A stretch of 64,000 nt of DNA from Chromobacterium sinusclupearum (GCF_002902845.1 NZ_PPTF01000014.1:62001-126000); one strand, 5' to 3'; shown: positions 35,233 through 44,857, counted from the stretch's first letter. Numbers and translations: made by a program. The notes: generated by a model not told the origin, from the letters alone.

Positions 35233-36873
35233 ATGAGTTGGCAGACCCATCAGGTAAGCAATCAATACGACGAGTTACGCGACTACAACCTTTTTGTCAC
35301 CGACAACGCCCTGCGCGAGGTGCTGGCGCGCACAGGCGGCGGCTGGGCCGAGCCGTGGCTGGTGGGGTATGGCGACCAGCTGGGCCGGGCGGAGACGTTT
35401 GAGCAGGCAGAACTGGCCAACCATTTTCCGCCGCAGCTCGCCGCGTTCGACAGCCGAGGACGGCGCATCGACCGGGTCGACTTTCACCCGGCCTGGCATG
35501 AGCTGCTGGCGTTGTATCGCAGCCAGGGGCTGGTGTCCCTGCCATTCGATAGCGAGCGGAACGGCCGCTGGGCGGCCTTCCTGGCGGGTTTTTATCTGCA
35601 TGGCCAAGTCGAGGCCGGATCGTTGTGCCCTGCCACCATGACCGAGGCCGCCATACCGCTGCTGCAGCGGGAGCCGGTGTTGTGGTCGCAGCTCGGCAGC
35701 AAGCTGTTCAGCTATGGCCACGACAGCCGCGACGTGCCGCTGGAGGACAAGGCTTCCGCCTGGATAGGCATGGGCATGACCGAAAAGCAGGGCGGTTCCG
35801 ATGTGCGCGCCAATGCCACCCAGGCCTCGCCGGTCGGGCTGGGCGGGCGCGGCGGCGAATATCTGCTGCGCGGACACAAGTGGTTTTTTTCCGCGCCGAT
35901 GAGCGACGCCCATCTGGTGGTGGCCAAGACGCCGGATGGCGCGCCGTCCTGCTTCTACGTGCCGCGCTGGCGGCCGGACGGCAGCCGCAACGCGGTGGCG
36001 GTGCAGCGGCTGAAGGACAAAGTGGGCAACCGCAGCAATTCCAGCAGCGAAGTCGAGTTCCAAGACGCCTGGGGCGTGCTGATCGGCGAGGCAGGCCGCG
36101 GCATTCCCACCATCATCGAGATGGCCACTTATACCCGGCTCAATTGCGTCATCGGCAGCGCCGCCTTGATGCGGCAGGGCGTGGTGCAGGCGCTGGCCTA
36201 TGCCCGCCAGCGAATGGCTTTCGGCAGGCGGCTGGCGGAGCAGCCCTTGATGCGCGCGGTGCTGACGGAGCTGGCGCTGGAAAGCGAGGCGGCCTTGTGG
36301 CTGGCGGCGCGGCTGGCCCAGGCCTTCGAGCGCGATGAGGCGGCGTGGAAGCGGATTGTGTTGCCGGCCGCCAAGTTCTGGGTATGCAAGCGCGCGGTCG
36401 AGGTTTGCGGCGAGGCGATGGAGGTCTTCGGCGGCAACGGCTATGTCGATGCCGGGCCGATGGCGCGGCTGTACCGCGAAGCGCCGGTCAACTCGATCTG
36501 GGAAGGTTCCGGCAATGTGATGTGCCTGGACATGTTGAAGTCCATCCATCGCGAGCCGGAGGGGTGGCAGCGTTTGCTCAGCGAGTTGCGGATGCTGGCG
36601 GGGGACGATGCGGACTTGCGCACGGCGCTGGCGGATTTGCGCGATTTGTCGGCCTGGCCGGCGGAGGAGCTGGAAATCCAGGGACGGCGCTTGGCCCAGT
36701 CCCTGGTTCTGACGGTTCAAGGCTGCCTGTTGCGCGCCTATGCGCCGCAGCAGGTGGCCGACGGCTTCATCGTCAGCCGCATCGCCGATGCCTGCTGGGG
36801 ACCGGTGCTGGGGGCGCTGGACGCCCGACGGATGGATGTGGCCGCCTTGTTGCGGCGGGCGTTTCCAGAGTGA
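35233..36873 (+). CDS. aidB: AidB-like acyl-CoA dehydrogenase family protein
   Basis: The 546 residues from ATG 35233 (MSWQTHQVSNQYDELRDYNL) match E. coli AidB along the length: QVEAGSLCPATMTEAAIPLL, IGMGMTEKQGGSDVRANAT, GHKWFFSAPMSDAHLV and NSIWEGSGNVMCLD. It is an FAD-binding acyl-CoA dehydrogenase fold. E. coli AidB is part of the Ada alkylation response and binds DNA through its C-terminal region. Here the neighbour is an AraC-GyrI regulator rather than Ada. A weak ribosome-binding site (GGAGCGG) precedes the ATG. Confidence 0.92.
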   Translation: MSWQTHQVSNQYDELRDYNLFVTDNALREVLARTGGGWAEPWLVGYGDQLGRAETFEQAELANHFPPQLAAFDSRGRRIDRVDFHPAWHELLALYRSQGLVSLPFDSERNGRWAAFLAGFYLHGQVEAGSLCPATMTEAAIPLLQREPVLWSQLGSKLFSYGHDSRDVPLEDKASAWIGMGMTEKQGGSDVRANATQASPVGLGGRGGEYLLRGHKWFFSAPMSDAHLVVAKTPDGAPSCFYVPRWRPDGSRNAVAVQRLKDKVGNRSNSSSEVEFQDAWGVLIGEAGRGIPTIIEMATYTRLNCVIGSAALMRQGVVQALAYARQRMAFGRRLAEQPLMRAVLTELALESEAALWLAARLAQAFERDEAAWKRIVLPAAKFWVCKRAVEVCGEAMEVFGGNGYVDAGPMARLYREAPVNSIWEGSGNVMCLDMLKSIHREPEGWQRLLSELRMLAGDDADLRTALADLRDLSAWPAEELEIQGRRLAQSLVLTVQGCLLRAYAPQQVADGFIVSRIADACWGPVLGALDARRMDVAALLRRAFPE

Positions 36874-36926
36874 AGCGCCAAGCGCTTTGGCATCGCTCCC
36901 CTTGCCCGCCAATGTCCGCAGGAGAC

Positions 36927-38294
36927 TCAGATTAGGAATTGTCCCCCTAACGCCAAGTGCAGCGATACGCGGTTGTCCAAGCGGGTGCTCTGCAAGCGAA
37001 GCAGGCTGGCTTGGACCGCCGCAAGGCTCAGCTTCTGCTGCAACAACTGGTAATTGTCTATCCTGCCTACCTGTTTTTGCAGCGACGCGTACTGTACCGA
37101 GCGCGCCAGCGAGTCGGCTTGAGTTTGCAGCGCGCGCTCGCGTTGCTTCAGCATTCGTTCGCCAGTCAAGCTGTTTTCCACTTCGGCCAGCGCGTTCAGC
37201 GCGGCCCGGTTGTAGGCGGCCAGCGCCTCGCGTTGCTTTCCGTTCTGCGCCTCTACCTGGGCCGCCAGCTGTCCCCCGGTGAATATCGGAGCCAACAACT
37301 GGCCGGTAACCGCCCAAAGCGGGTTGTCTATGCCGGACTTGAGCAGAACTGCCGAGTCCTCTATGTAAGCCACCCCTCCCGTCAGTTTGAGCGAAGGCAG
37401 CCGCGCGCGCTTGGCTGCCTCCACGCCATAGAAAGCTGCGGCAAAACGCTGTTCGGAAGCCAAAACGTCCGGACGGCGGCTCAGCATTTCAGATGGGATG
37501 CCGGCCGGGAGGGCGTCCGACGCAGCAGGCAAGGGGCCGAGCGTGGCCAGCTCTCCTGACGGATACCGGCCCAGCAGCACCTCCAGCGCGCGGCGAGCCT
37601 GATATTGCGCTTGTTCGAGGGTCAGCAACTGCTGGCGTTGCGCCTCCATTGCGGCCTGATGCAATGCCACATCCTGACGCGTGTTGCGCCCCACTTTCTG
37701 GCCTACCTCGATCAAAGCCAGCTGCTGCTGCGACATGTCCAGCATCTGCCGGGCGATTTCCAGCTGCTGCGCATTTTCCTTGAGCGCGATCCAGCCGCGG
37801 ACCACATTGGCCGCGAGTGATTGCCGGGCATAGAGCAGATCCTGCGCCGATGCCTGGAAGCGGGAATGGGCCGCGTTTTGCTCTGCGGACAGCCGTCCCC
37901 AAAGATCCGCCTCCCATGTGGTGACCAACCCGATGCCGGAAGTGCTCATGCTGGAAGTCGGCAGCGTGGAGTTGCCGACTTGCCCGCCAAGCGCCACGGT
38001 CGGCAGTTTGGCCCCGGCAGCCGCTTTGAGCGCGGCCTGCGCCTGCTCGGTTCTGGCCGCAGCCTGCTTCAAGTCCGCGTTGTAGCGAATGGCTTCTTCT
38101 ATCAGCGCGCGCAGCTTGGCGTCGATGGCAAAACCGAGCACGGCGGCGTCGAACTCCCCGGATGCCGGCGAGCTCCAGCGCGAGGGCAGCTGCGCGTGTT
38201 CTAGCGTCAATGATTGACGCTCCGGAGGAGAGACGGCGCACCCCATCAGCGCCAGGCCGACGAGGCCGGGTAGTAGCATTGTTGCCTTGGGCAT
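36927..38294 (-). CDS. Outer-membrane efflux lipoprotein (NodT/OprM type)
   Basis: The 455 residues have a lipoprotein signal peptide with lipobox LALMGC (Cys19), two OEP repeats with long helices (about 70-260 and 270-450), and the typical GVEAAKRARLPSLKLTGGVA segment. It should form the TolC-like outer-membrane channel of a tripartite exporter. It starts 10 bp after the HlyD-type gene, so it works with that adaptor and the DUF3302 protein. No RND or MFS pump gene is adjacent. Confidence 0.92.
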   Translation of the reverse strand: MPKATMLLPGLVGLALMGCAVSPPERQSLTLEHAQLPSRWSSPASGEFDAAVLGFAIDAKLRALIEEAIRYNADLKQAAARTEQAQAALKAAAGAKLPTVALGGQVGNSTLPTSSMSTSGIGLVTTWEADLWGRLSAEQNAAHSRFQASAQDLLYARQSLAANVVRGWIALKENAQQLEIARQMLDMSQQQLALIEVGQKVGRNTRQDVALHQAAMEAQRQQLLTLEQAQYQARRALEVLLGRYPSGELATLGPLPAASDALPAGIPSEMLSRRPDVLASEQRFAAAFYGVEAAKRARLPSLKLTGGVAYIEDSAVLLKSGIDNPLWAVTGQLLAPIFTGGQLAAQVEAQNGKQREALAAYNRAALNALAEVENSLTGERMLKQRERALQTQADSLARSVQYASLQKQVGRIDNYQLLQQKLSLAAVQASLLRLQSTRLDNRVSLHLALGGQFLI

Positions 38295-38304
38295 CCCGAT
38301 CTCC

Positions 38305-39456
38305 TCAGTGCAGCTTCAGCACAAGATAGTTGAACAGGGATTGCGCGCGGATCATCACCATGCGCAGCAGGTGCAGCGGCGCGAGTTTTTCGGTGTAGAC
38401 GGCCGCTCCGCCCCTGGCGCCCATGGGGATGACCGCTTGTTCTTCCCCTTCTTGCTGAATGGGCGTCAGTTTGACTGCGTACTTTTGCGCCAGAGGCGCG
38501 GGCGCCATTTCTACCGGCGCATTGGGCACCTGGCCGGACTGCAGCAGCTGGCCCTGGCCATTGGCCCAGACGATGCTGTCCACCTTGGCCTTCACCAGTT
38601 GGCCTGGTAGCGTCTGGAAGGCTATTTCGGCTTTGTCGCCGGGCTGGATGTAGCGCAGTTCGTTCTGTGCGAAGAACGCCAGAATGCGTTGCTCGCGTTC
38701 CACAAAGCTCAAGGCAGGCTTGAACGGCATGGGAACCAGATAGTTGCCGGGCCGCACGGAGACGTTGATCGGGTAGCCATCAGCGGGGGCCCGGATCACG
38801 GTGGAGCGCAAGTCGTAGCGGGCCGAATCCAATTGGGCTTTGATCTGCGCCACGCTGGCCAAGTCGGGACCGACCGTGGCATCCAGCCGGATTTGCGCTT
38901 TTGCTTCGCCGCTTTTCGCCGAGGCCAGCGCGGACTCGGCCTTCTTCGTTTCGGTTTGAAAGTTCTCCACATCGTATTCATTGCCTGCGCCCGCCTTGGC
39001 CAGCGTTTTGGCCTCCTGCAGACGCTTGCTCATCAGGTCCAGATGCGCCTGAGCCGCCAAGGTGCTGCTTTTCGCGCTATCCAGATCCTGTTTCAGGGTT
39101 TTGGCGGAGGCGATGGTATCCGCCAGCTTCGCTTCCAGCTCCCTGACACGCAAGCGGTAGGGCGTATCGTCGATCTCCAGCAGCACGTCGCCCTTTTTAA
39201 CCAGCGTATTGCCCTCCACCGCCACCCGCGTAACCGTGCCGGCGACGCGCGGGACGATTTCCGAAACGTAGTTGATGACGCGCACGTCGTTGGAGGAGGG
39301 GGTGACTACGTTGATCGTGAAAATAATGGTGGCCGCAAGCGCCAGCGCGCCGGTGGCGGCGCCGACCTGGGTTTTGATGTTCCATGGGAACCACTTGAGC
39401 TTGATGAATACCAGCCAAACCAGCGCGCAGTATCCGCCGATGATCATTTCAAGCAT
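38305..39456 (-). CDS. HlyD-type membrane fusion protein (YiaV/YibH-like)
   Basis: The 383 residues have two N-terminal hydrophobic segments (about 4-20 and 31-52), a biotinyl-lipoyl-like domain (VAGTVTRVAVEGNTLVKKGD), a coiled coil (about 95-200) and a beta-barrel. The two N-terminal helices and the pairing with a DUF3302 protein match the E. coli YiaV/YibH group rather than RND adaptors. Its start overlaps the DUF3302 gene by 8 bp. The exported substrate is unknown. Lack of a dedicated pump is typical of this poorly studied group. Confidence 0.88.
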   Translation of the reverse strand: MLEMIIGGYCALVWLVFIKLKWFPWNIKTQVGAATGALALAATIIFTINVVTPSSNDVRVINYVSEIVPRVAGTVTRVAVEGNTLVKKGDVLLEIDDTPYRLRVRELEAKLADTIASAKTLKQDLDSAKSSTLAAQAHLDLMSKRLQEAKTLAKAGAGNEYDVENFQTETKKAESALASAKSGEAKAQIRLDATVGPDLASVAQIKAQLDSARYDLRSTVIRAPADGYPINVSVRPGNYLVPMPFKPALSFVEREQRILAFFAQNELRYIQPGDKAEIAFQTLPGQLVKAKVDSIVWANGQGQLLQSGQVPNAPVEMAPAPLAQKYAVKLTPIQQEGEEQAVIPMGARGGAAVYTEKLAPLHLLRMVMIRAQSLFNYLVLKLH

Positions 39457-39979
39457 GATCGCCTCCTTCGGCGCGACTGGCCTCGCCTGCTATTTTCTCC
39501 TGCGACGCCATAATCAGAGCGCGCTTTTTCGACAGCTGCTGCAGCTTTTCCTGCAGCAGCACGATTTCATCATCGACAATCGCCAAGTCCAGTGGTTGTC
39601 CGCCATGGGCTCCATCAGGCTTGAGGAAAAAGTCGTCATGCTTGTCCGTGCCGTAAGCCGCTTTGTAGGAGGTGGGTTTGGTGAACGCCCACAGCCAGGC
39701 GAGCGGCCACAGCAAGCCACCGAAAGCGAGCGACAACAGGCACAGTACCTGGATGGCGCGTTTTTGCGGGTGGTGGTGTTTTTCCGCGAAGACTTCAGGC
39801 AGTACGTGTACCTTCCAAAATAGATACAGGGCGGCAAGTGGTACGGCCACCACGACAACCCATACCATCACGTCGGCTATTTTTTCCTCCATCCCGGGGG
39901 GCATGGCCCAGACGGGCTGGGACATCAGCGCGCAGCTGCCAGCTGCGAGCAGGAACATATATCTGCCAGCGACTCTCAT
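39449..39979 (-). CDS. DUF3302 inner-membrane protein (YiaW/YibI-like)
   Basis: ATG 39979, with GGAGA 6 bases upstream, gives 176 residues. A signal-peptide-like N-terminus (about 1-25, ending PVWAM) precedes two membrane helices (about 37-57 and 76-99). The DUF3302 core FAEKHHHPQKRAIQVLCLLS lies between the helices, and a charged cytoplasmic tail forms a short coiled coil. E. coli YiaW and YibI are each paired with an HlyD-type partner, as here. The longer reading back to 40033 lacks a ribosome-binding site. The function is unknown. Confidence 0.85.
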   Translation of the reverse strand: MRVAGRYMFLLAAGSCALMSQPVWAMPPGMEEKIADVMVWVVVVAVPLAALYLFWKVHVLPEVFAEKHHHPQKRAIQVLCLLSLAFGGLLWPLAWLWAFTKPTSYKAAYGTDKHDDFFLKPDGAHGGQPLDLAIVDDEIVLLQEKLQQLSKKRALIMASQEKIAGEASRAEGGDHA

Positions 39980-40045
39980 CGGTCTCTCCATAATCAAAAA
40001 GTGTTCGGATCCGTCTGTTTGCATTCCGGCCAAAGCGCCAGGCGG

Positions 40046-40975
40046 TCAGCGCATCACCATCGCCGGAGGGCTATCCAGGAAAATATTTCGCAACTGCGCC
40101 GTCAGCCACTGAATGCCCTGATCATTTCCCTGGCTGCCGTGGATGCTGAGATAAATGGGCACGCGCCGCAGAGGGAATGGCAGCGGCAGAATGCGTAGCG
40201 CCAGGGTGTCTTCCCATAATCTGGCCAGGCGGGCGGTGGTGACGCATAACAGCTCGCTTCGCGCCGCCGCCGCCATCACATGCAGCAGGGAGTCGCTGCG
40301 GTAGCGCACATTGCGCGTGGGCAGCGGCGCATCGCACAGTTGATACAGGTACAGACTGCCGCAGCGCCCTTCGGTCAGCGTGGCGTGATTCTCGATGAAG
40401 AACTGATCCAGGCTCAGGCCGCCGCCAATTCTCGGGTGGCTGCGCGAGCAGGCAACGACCAGTTCTTCCTCTCCCACGCATTGCTGCAGGATCGAAGGGT
40501 GGTTGATGGGCAGCGAGCCCAGATAAATGTCGGCCTGCCGCTCGGACAACATCTCGATCGGTTTGTGGAAATTATCTTCTTCCGCCCGGAAGGTGATGCG
40601 CAAGCCAGGCGCCTCCCGGCTCCACGCGGAACAGTGGGCCAGAAAAATCTGATCGAAGTAACTTTGCCCGGCCAAAACGAACTGGCGTTTGCTGCGAGCC
40701 GGGTCGAAATCATCGTCCATGCCCAAGGCGTTGGCGATGCGGTACAGCTCCTCGCATACGGACGCGTGCAGCTGGTGCGCATAAAGCGTGGGCGCAATGC
40801 CCCGGCCCTTCCTGACAAACAACGGTTTGCCCAGCGAGTCGCGCAGCCGCGACAGCGCGAGGCTAACGGAAGCCGGGGTCAGCTCCAGCTTTTCCGCCGC
40901 CTTGGCGACGCTGCCTTGCTGCATCACGGCGTCGAAAACAGTCAGCAGGTTCAGGTCATGGGCTCGCGTTGCCAT
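40046..40975 (-). CDS. LysR family transcriptional regulator
   Basis: The 309 residues start MATRAHDLNLLTVFDAVMQQ. The winged HTH at about 8-66 has VAKAAEKLELTPASVSLALS. The effector domain resembles the NodD/LeuO-like branch (HLNL-type start). It lies between the FadL-type porin gene and the DUF3302/HlyD/outer-membrane-factor genes on the same strand, and is probably the regulator of this alkyl-sulfatase and export region. Confidence 0.9.
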   Translation of the reverse strand: MATRAHDLNLLTVFDAVMQQGSVAKAAEKLELTPASVSLALSRLRDSLGKPLFVRKGRGIAPTLYAHQLHASVCEELYRIANALGMDDDFDPARSKRQFVLAGQSYFDQIFLAHCSAWSREAPGLRITFRAEEDNFHKPIEMLSERQADIYLGSLPINHPSILQQCVGEEELVVACSRSHPRIGGGLSLDQFFIENHATLTEGRCGSLYLYQLCDAPLPTRNVRYRSDSLLHVMAAAARSELLCVTTARLARLWEDTLALRILPLPFPLRRVPIYLSIHGSQGNDQGIQWLTAQLRNIFLDSPPAMVMR

Positions 40976-41076
40976 CGATCTACCTTATGAGGCTTCAATG
41001 TCCTTCTGTTTCAGGTGGGCATTGACAGGGGAAAGCGGTTTGGCCACCGGCTTGACAAGGGCACGAGCGGACTAGG

Positions 41077-42252
41077 TCATAGCCTCTGCACGTACTGCAG
41101 GCTCAGGAAATATAGCTGAGGGTGAGGATAGCTTCCTTTGTACAATGGGTTTGATACCTGGGCATTGTCCGATGTCAGATACTCAAGCGATAGGCCGATG
41201 CTGGACGATGACGTCGCTTGGTACTGCCCGCCCAGGCCGAAACGCCAGGATTTCCCCGACGGCATCGTCAGCGCGGTATTGCTTTGATCGCGATAGAAAC
41301 TGCTGTCGAAAGCTACGCCGGCATTCAGGCGCAGCTTGGGCTTCCATTGATATTGCGCGCCCAGCGAAGCATGCCAGCTATTGCGCAGCCTACTCTCGTT
41401 GGGAACCGAGGCCGAGGCGATGTCCAGTTCGCTGTCGCCGAAGCGGCTCCAATTCTGCCAACCGGCGCTGCCGAGAATGGCCAGTTGCGGCGAGAGCTGC
41501 CGGAAACCGCTCAACATCACTTGACTCGGCGCGTTGACCTGCGCGTTTATCGGCAAAGACAGGTTTCCGAATGCCGCGTCGGCCTGGTAATGGAAGCGGG
41601 TTTCGCTTGAGTAGTTCAAACCGACCCGCGTCCGTTCGTCCGGCTTGTAGAGCACCCCCAGCTTGCCGCTCAGCGCCCAGTCGTGGTCTGCCTGGCGGCC
41701 CTGTCCGCGCCAGGCATCGCGTTCGAAGGAAAACACGCCGTAATTGACGCCTATCCCGCCCCCTATCGACCACTGCTCATTGAGTCTGTAGGCCGCGCTG
41801 GGCTGCAGCGTGACACCCAATAAGGTGCTTTCCCGGATAGCGCCGCTGGCTGCCCAATCGCCGAAATCCAGACCTATGCCGAAATTGCCGTACAAACCTA
41901 TGCCCAGCGCCAGCCTGTCGTCCATTTGCCGGCTATAGAAAATGCTGCCGCTGGGATACCAGCCCAGCACATTGCCGGGGCTGCCCTCCGCGCGCGGCCT
42001 GTCTTTGTCCAGCGCATAGGGGATATCGCCGTAGAGCGCTTGTCCATTGATGCTGAGCTGGCTGCCGCTCAGTTCGGTCATTCCTGCCGGATTGCTCGCG
42101 ATGGTGCTGGGGTCCTGGGCGCGGGCCGCCGCGCCGGCATTGGCCAGCCCGACGTCTTCGGAGCCCAGCTCGTACAGGTACAAACCCGCGGCCGCGCACT
42201 TGCAAACAGGCAGCGCGCCTCCCAAGAAGGCGAGAAATAGCAGTCGTTTCAT
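41077..42252 (-). CDS. FadL/TodX-type outer-membrane transport protein
   Basis: The 391 residues have a signal peptide (about 1-21) and the FadL-family N-terminus GLYLYELGSEDVGLANAGAA with the conserved NPAGMTELSG. The C-terminal aromatic end is QYVQRL. The protein should form a 14-strand outer-membrane barrel for hydrophobic compounds such as fatty acids or alkyl chains. It follows the alkyl sulfatase after 84 bp, consistent with uptake of the alkyl sulfate or of the released fatty alcohol. Confidence 0.9.
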   Translation of the reverse strand: MKRLLFLAFLGGALPVCKCAAAGLYLYELGSEDVGLANAGAAARAQDPSTIASNPAGMTELSGSQLSINGQALYGDIPYALDKDRPRAEGSPGNVLGWYPSGSIFYSRQMDDRLALGIGLYGNFGIGLDFGDWAASGAIRESTLLGVTLQPSAAYRLNEQWSIGGGIGVNYGVFSFERDAWRGQGRQADHDWALSGKLGVLYKPDERTRVGLNYSSETRFHYQADAAFGNLSLPINAQVNAPSQVMLSGFRQLSPQLAILGSAGWQNWSRFGDSELDIASASVPNESRLRNSWHASLGAQYQWKPKLRLNAGVAFDSSFYRDQSNTALTMPSGKSWRFGLGGQYQATSSSSIGLSLEYLTSDNAQVSNPLYKGSYPHPQLYFLSLQYVQRL

Positions 42253-42336
42253 CTTGAAGTCAGCGTGATGCTTTGAGAGTGGATTCGAGGAACAGATGCG
42301 CCGCCCGGTTGACGGACGGCGCTGGCGAGCAGGGTT

Positions 42337-44304
42337 TTACGGCGTGACGATGGGGAACCAGAACTGGAATGTATCCATCATGGACATCAGTTGCGGCAGG
42401 GCCTGCTGGTTACCCGTGATGCGGATCTTGCGTTGGGAAATGGCCTCTTCCAGCGTCATCTCCCGCAGCAGAATCGCATTCAGCGTCGTTTTGCTCAGCG
42501 TGATGTCTGCATCCGCCTTGCGGTTCAGCTTCCGGCTGTGATTGAGCACGCTGTTTTCCAGATTCAGCCCGCGGTGAATGCCAATGTCGGGGAAGTGAAC
42601 GTTCAGCGATAGCGTCCGGCCTTCGGCCTTTTGCGGCAACAGGCGAACCGCCAGATAGTCGAACAGCATGTCCGGTGTCATTTCGCGTATGGTGTCCGGC
42701 GAGCTGGATTTGGTCGCCGAGCCGGTAGGCAGGCCTTTGCGCAGTTCGCTGGCGCCCTGCAGATAGATGGAGCGCCACGGGCCGGATTCGGCCTGGTAGC
42801 CCAGCTGTTCGTAGGCGTCGGCCAGCAGCTCCTTGGCCGGCTGGTTTTTCGGATTGGCGAACACGACATGCTTCAGCACCTCAGCCACCCAGCGGTAATC
42901 GCCTTTCTGATAGGACTCGGCGGCTTTTTTCAGCACCGCGTCCTCGCCGCCCATGAATTGAACGTATTTGGGCGCGACCATTTCCGGCGGTTCGTTGTTC
43001 AGGCTGGAGGGGTTGCCGTCGTACCAGCCCATATAGCGCTGATAAACAGCGCGGCTGTTATGGCGCAGCGTGCCGTAGTAACCGCGATTGGGCCAGTAGT
43101 GGCTCAAGGAAGGCGGCAGCTGGATGGTTTCCGAAATTTCCTCGCCCGTCATCCCCTGGTTCAGCATCCGCACCGATTGGTCGTGAATGTATTTGTACAA
43201 ATCGCGCTGCTTCTTCAGACCGTCCACGATATTGGCGTTGCCCCAGCTCGGCCAGTGGTGGCTCTGGAAACGGACTTGCACTTGGTCTCCCCAGGTCTCG
43301 ATGGTGGTGTTCAGCCCGTCCGACCATTTGATCGGGTCGCGCACTTCCGCCCCGCGCAAGGTCAGCAGATTGTGCATGGTGTTGGTGACATTTTCCGCCA
43401 TCCACAAGGCCTTGAACTGGGGGAACCAAGTATTCATCTCTGCCGGGGCCTCGGTTCCTGGCGTCAACTGGAATACCATTTTCACGCCGTCGATCTCCAT
43501 TTCCTCGATGCTCTGCTTGATCTCATGCGTCGGCAGCAACAGGCTCACCTGTCCGGACGAGATGGTCTGGCCCAGGCCCGCGTTGATGCTGCCGCGCTCG
43601 CCGCGTTCCAGCATCGCGCCGTACATATAGACGGCGCGACGGCTCATCGCATTGCCGGCGATGACGTTTTCCTTGATCGCGTGCTCCGAAAAATGTTCGG
43701 GGGCGATGATAGGCACCTTGCCGGACAGCACGTCAGCTTCGCTCACCATGCCGCGCACCCCGCCGTAGTGGTCGGCGTGCGGGTGGCTGTACACCACGGC
43801 GACGACCGGGCGCTCGCCCAGCGTCTTGTTGATGAAGTCCAGGGCGGCTTTGCCGGTTTCCTGCGACAGCAGCGTGTCGAATACGATCCAGCCGGTTTTG
43901 CCTTCGATGAACGTCGCGTTGGAGAGGTCGAAGCCGCGTATCTGGTAGATATGGTCCGCGACCTTGTACAGGCCGTATTCCATGTTCAACTGGGCATTGC
44001 GCCACAGGCTCGGGTTGACGGTGTCCGGCGCGGATTTGTTGCTAGAGATGAAGCGCTTGTAGCTCTCCATGTCCCACACCACATTGCCCTTGTCGTCTTT
44101 GATTTGCATGAAATCCGGGCGGGCGATGAATCCCCGGCTGGCGTCGACAAAGTCGCGGGTATCGTCAAACGGCAGCTCGGCCAGAACTTTCCGGTTGGCC
44201 TCCCGGGTGAATTCGGTTGCCGGCTTGGGTATCACGTCAGCCATGGCGGCACCTGCCAGATTCACCGATATCAGCGCCAGGCACAGCGTTTTCATTTTAT
44301 TCAT
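42337..44304 (-). CDS. Secreted alkyl sulfatase (SdsA1/YjcS type)
   Basis: The start at ATG 44304 (GGAA about 9 bases upstream) gives 655 residues: a signal peptide (about 1-22, ending AAMAD), a metallo-beta-lactamase domain with the dinuclear zinc motif His174-Pro-His176-Ala-Asp178-His179 (HPHADHYGG), an alkyl-sulfatase dimerisation domain, and a C-terminal SCP2-like domain (about 530-650). Family members hydrolyse primary alkyl sulfates such as SDS to the alcohol and sulfate. It heads a same-strand set with a FadL porin and export genes. Confidence 0.93.
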   Translation of the reverse strand: MNKMKTLCLALISVNLAGAAMADVIPKPATEFTREANRKVLAELPFDDTRDFVDASRGFIARPDFMQIKDDKGNVVWDMESYKRFISSNKSAPDTVNPSLWRNAQLNMEYGLYKVADHIYQIRGFDLSNATFIEGKTGWIVFDTLLSQETGKAALDFINKTLGERPVVAVVYSHPHADHYGGVRGMVSEADVLSGKVPIIAPEHFSEHAIKENVIAGNAMSRRAVYMYGAMLERGERGSINAGLGQTISSGQVSLLLPTHEIKQSIEEMEIDGVKMVFQLTPGTEAPAEMNTWFPQFKALWMAENVTNTMHNLLTLRGAEVRDPIKWSDGLNTTIETWGDQVQVRFQSHHWPSWGNANIVDGLKKQRDLYKYIHDQSVRMLNQGMTGEEISETIQLPPSLSHYWPNRGYYGTLRHNSRAVYQRYMGWYDGNPSSLNNEPPEMVAPKYVQFMGGEDAVLKKAAESYQKGDYRWVAEVLKHVVFANPKNQPAKELLADAYEQLGYQAESGPWRSIYLQGASELRKGLPTGSATKSSSPDTIREMTPDMLFDYLAVRLLPQKAEGRTLSLNVHFPDIGIHRGLNLENSVLNHSRKLNRKADADITLSKTTLNAILLREMTLEEAISQRKIRITGNQQALPQLMSMMDTFQFWFPIVTP

Positions 44305-44857
44305 CGCATCGCTTTCCATGTAAATTTAGAAATACGATGCTAACGACGCGCGCGCGATTGATCGATGCGCGTCGCCATATTCAATTCTTTAAGAAAATTT
44401 AATATTCATCGCATTCGCCATGCCTGAGGCATGGCGGTTTCCCTAGGGCATCTTCCGATGAGCTACAGATGTAGGGAGCAGCTTCCTGCCAAGCCCGCTC
44501 ACGGCTAAGCCTTTTCAAAACAGCCTGTTAGCGCAATGAACAGCGAAGCCGAGGCTCGCTTTTCGCAGCCTTGAGCGGGATGCCGGTCCGCGGCATTCAG
44601 ACTTGGCCGGTTTGGGATGATCCCCTATGCAGACAACGATTATGCTGAGCATGACTTCGACCCGCTTGCGCTGTGGGGCGCGGCGCTGTTCCGGAAGCCG
44701 ATGGCTGTGCGCCAGAAAGCGAACGGTCTGGGAAATGCCGGGGGCTCTGATTAACCGGCGTTCGCCGGCGCTGGCGGAGCGGCATGGGGGAGTGAATGAT
44801 CCGAGGGACGGCGAGAGTGGCGTCGGGATGGATTTTTGCGGGCAAGGCGTCAAATGC
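44305..44857. other. About 550 bp without a convincing gene
   Basis: This is the upstream region of the alkyl sulfatase gene plus the approach to the tRNA pair. It is AT-rich near 44320-44420 (a likely promoter region for the sulfatase) and GC-rich later. Open frames here are short or run antisense with poor protein-like composition. A 45-codon frame at 44617-44754 has no ribosome-binding site and no recognised family. Confidence 0.5.

Noticed and set aside
44617..44754. 45-codon + strand frame starting MIPYADNDY
   Set aside because: It has no ribosome-binding site, no recognised family and no conserved context. It is probably chance.
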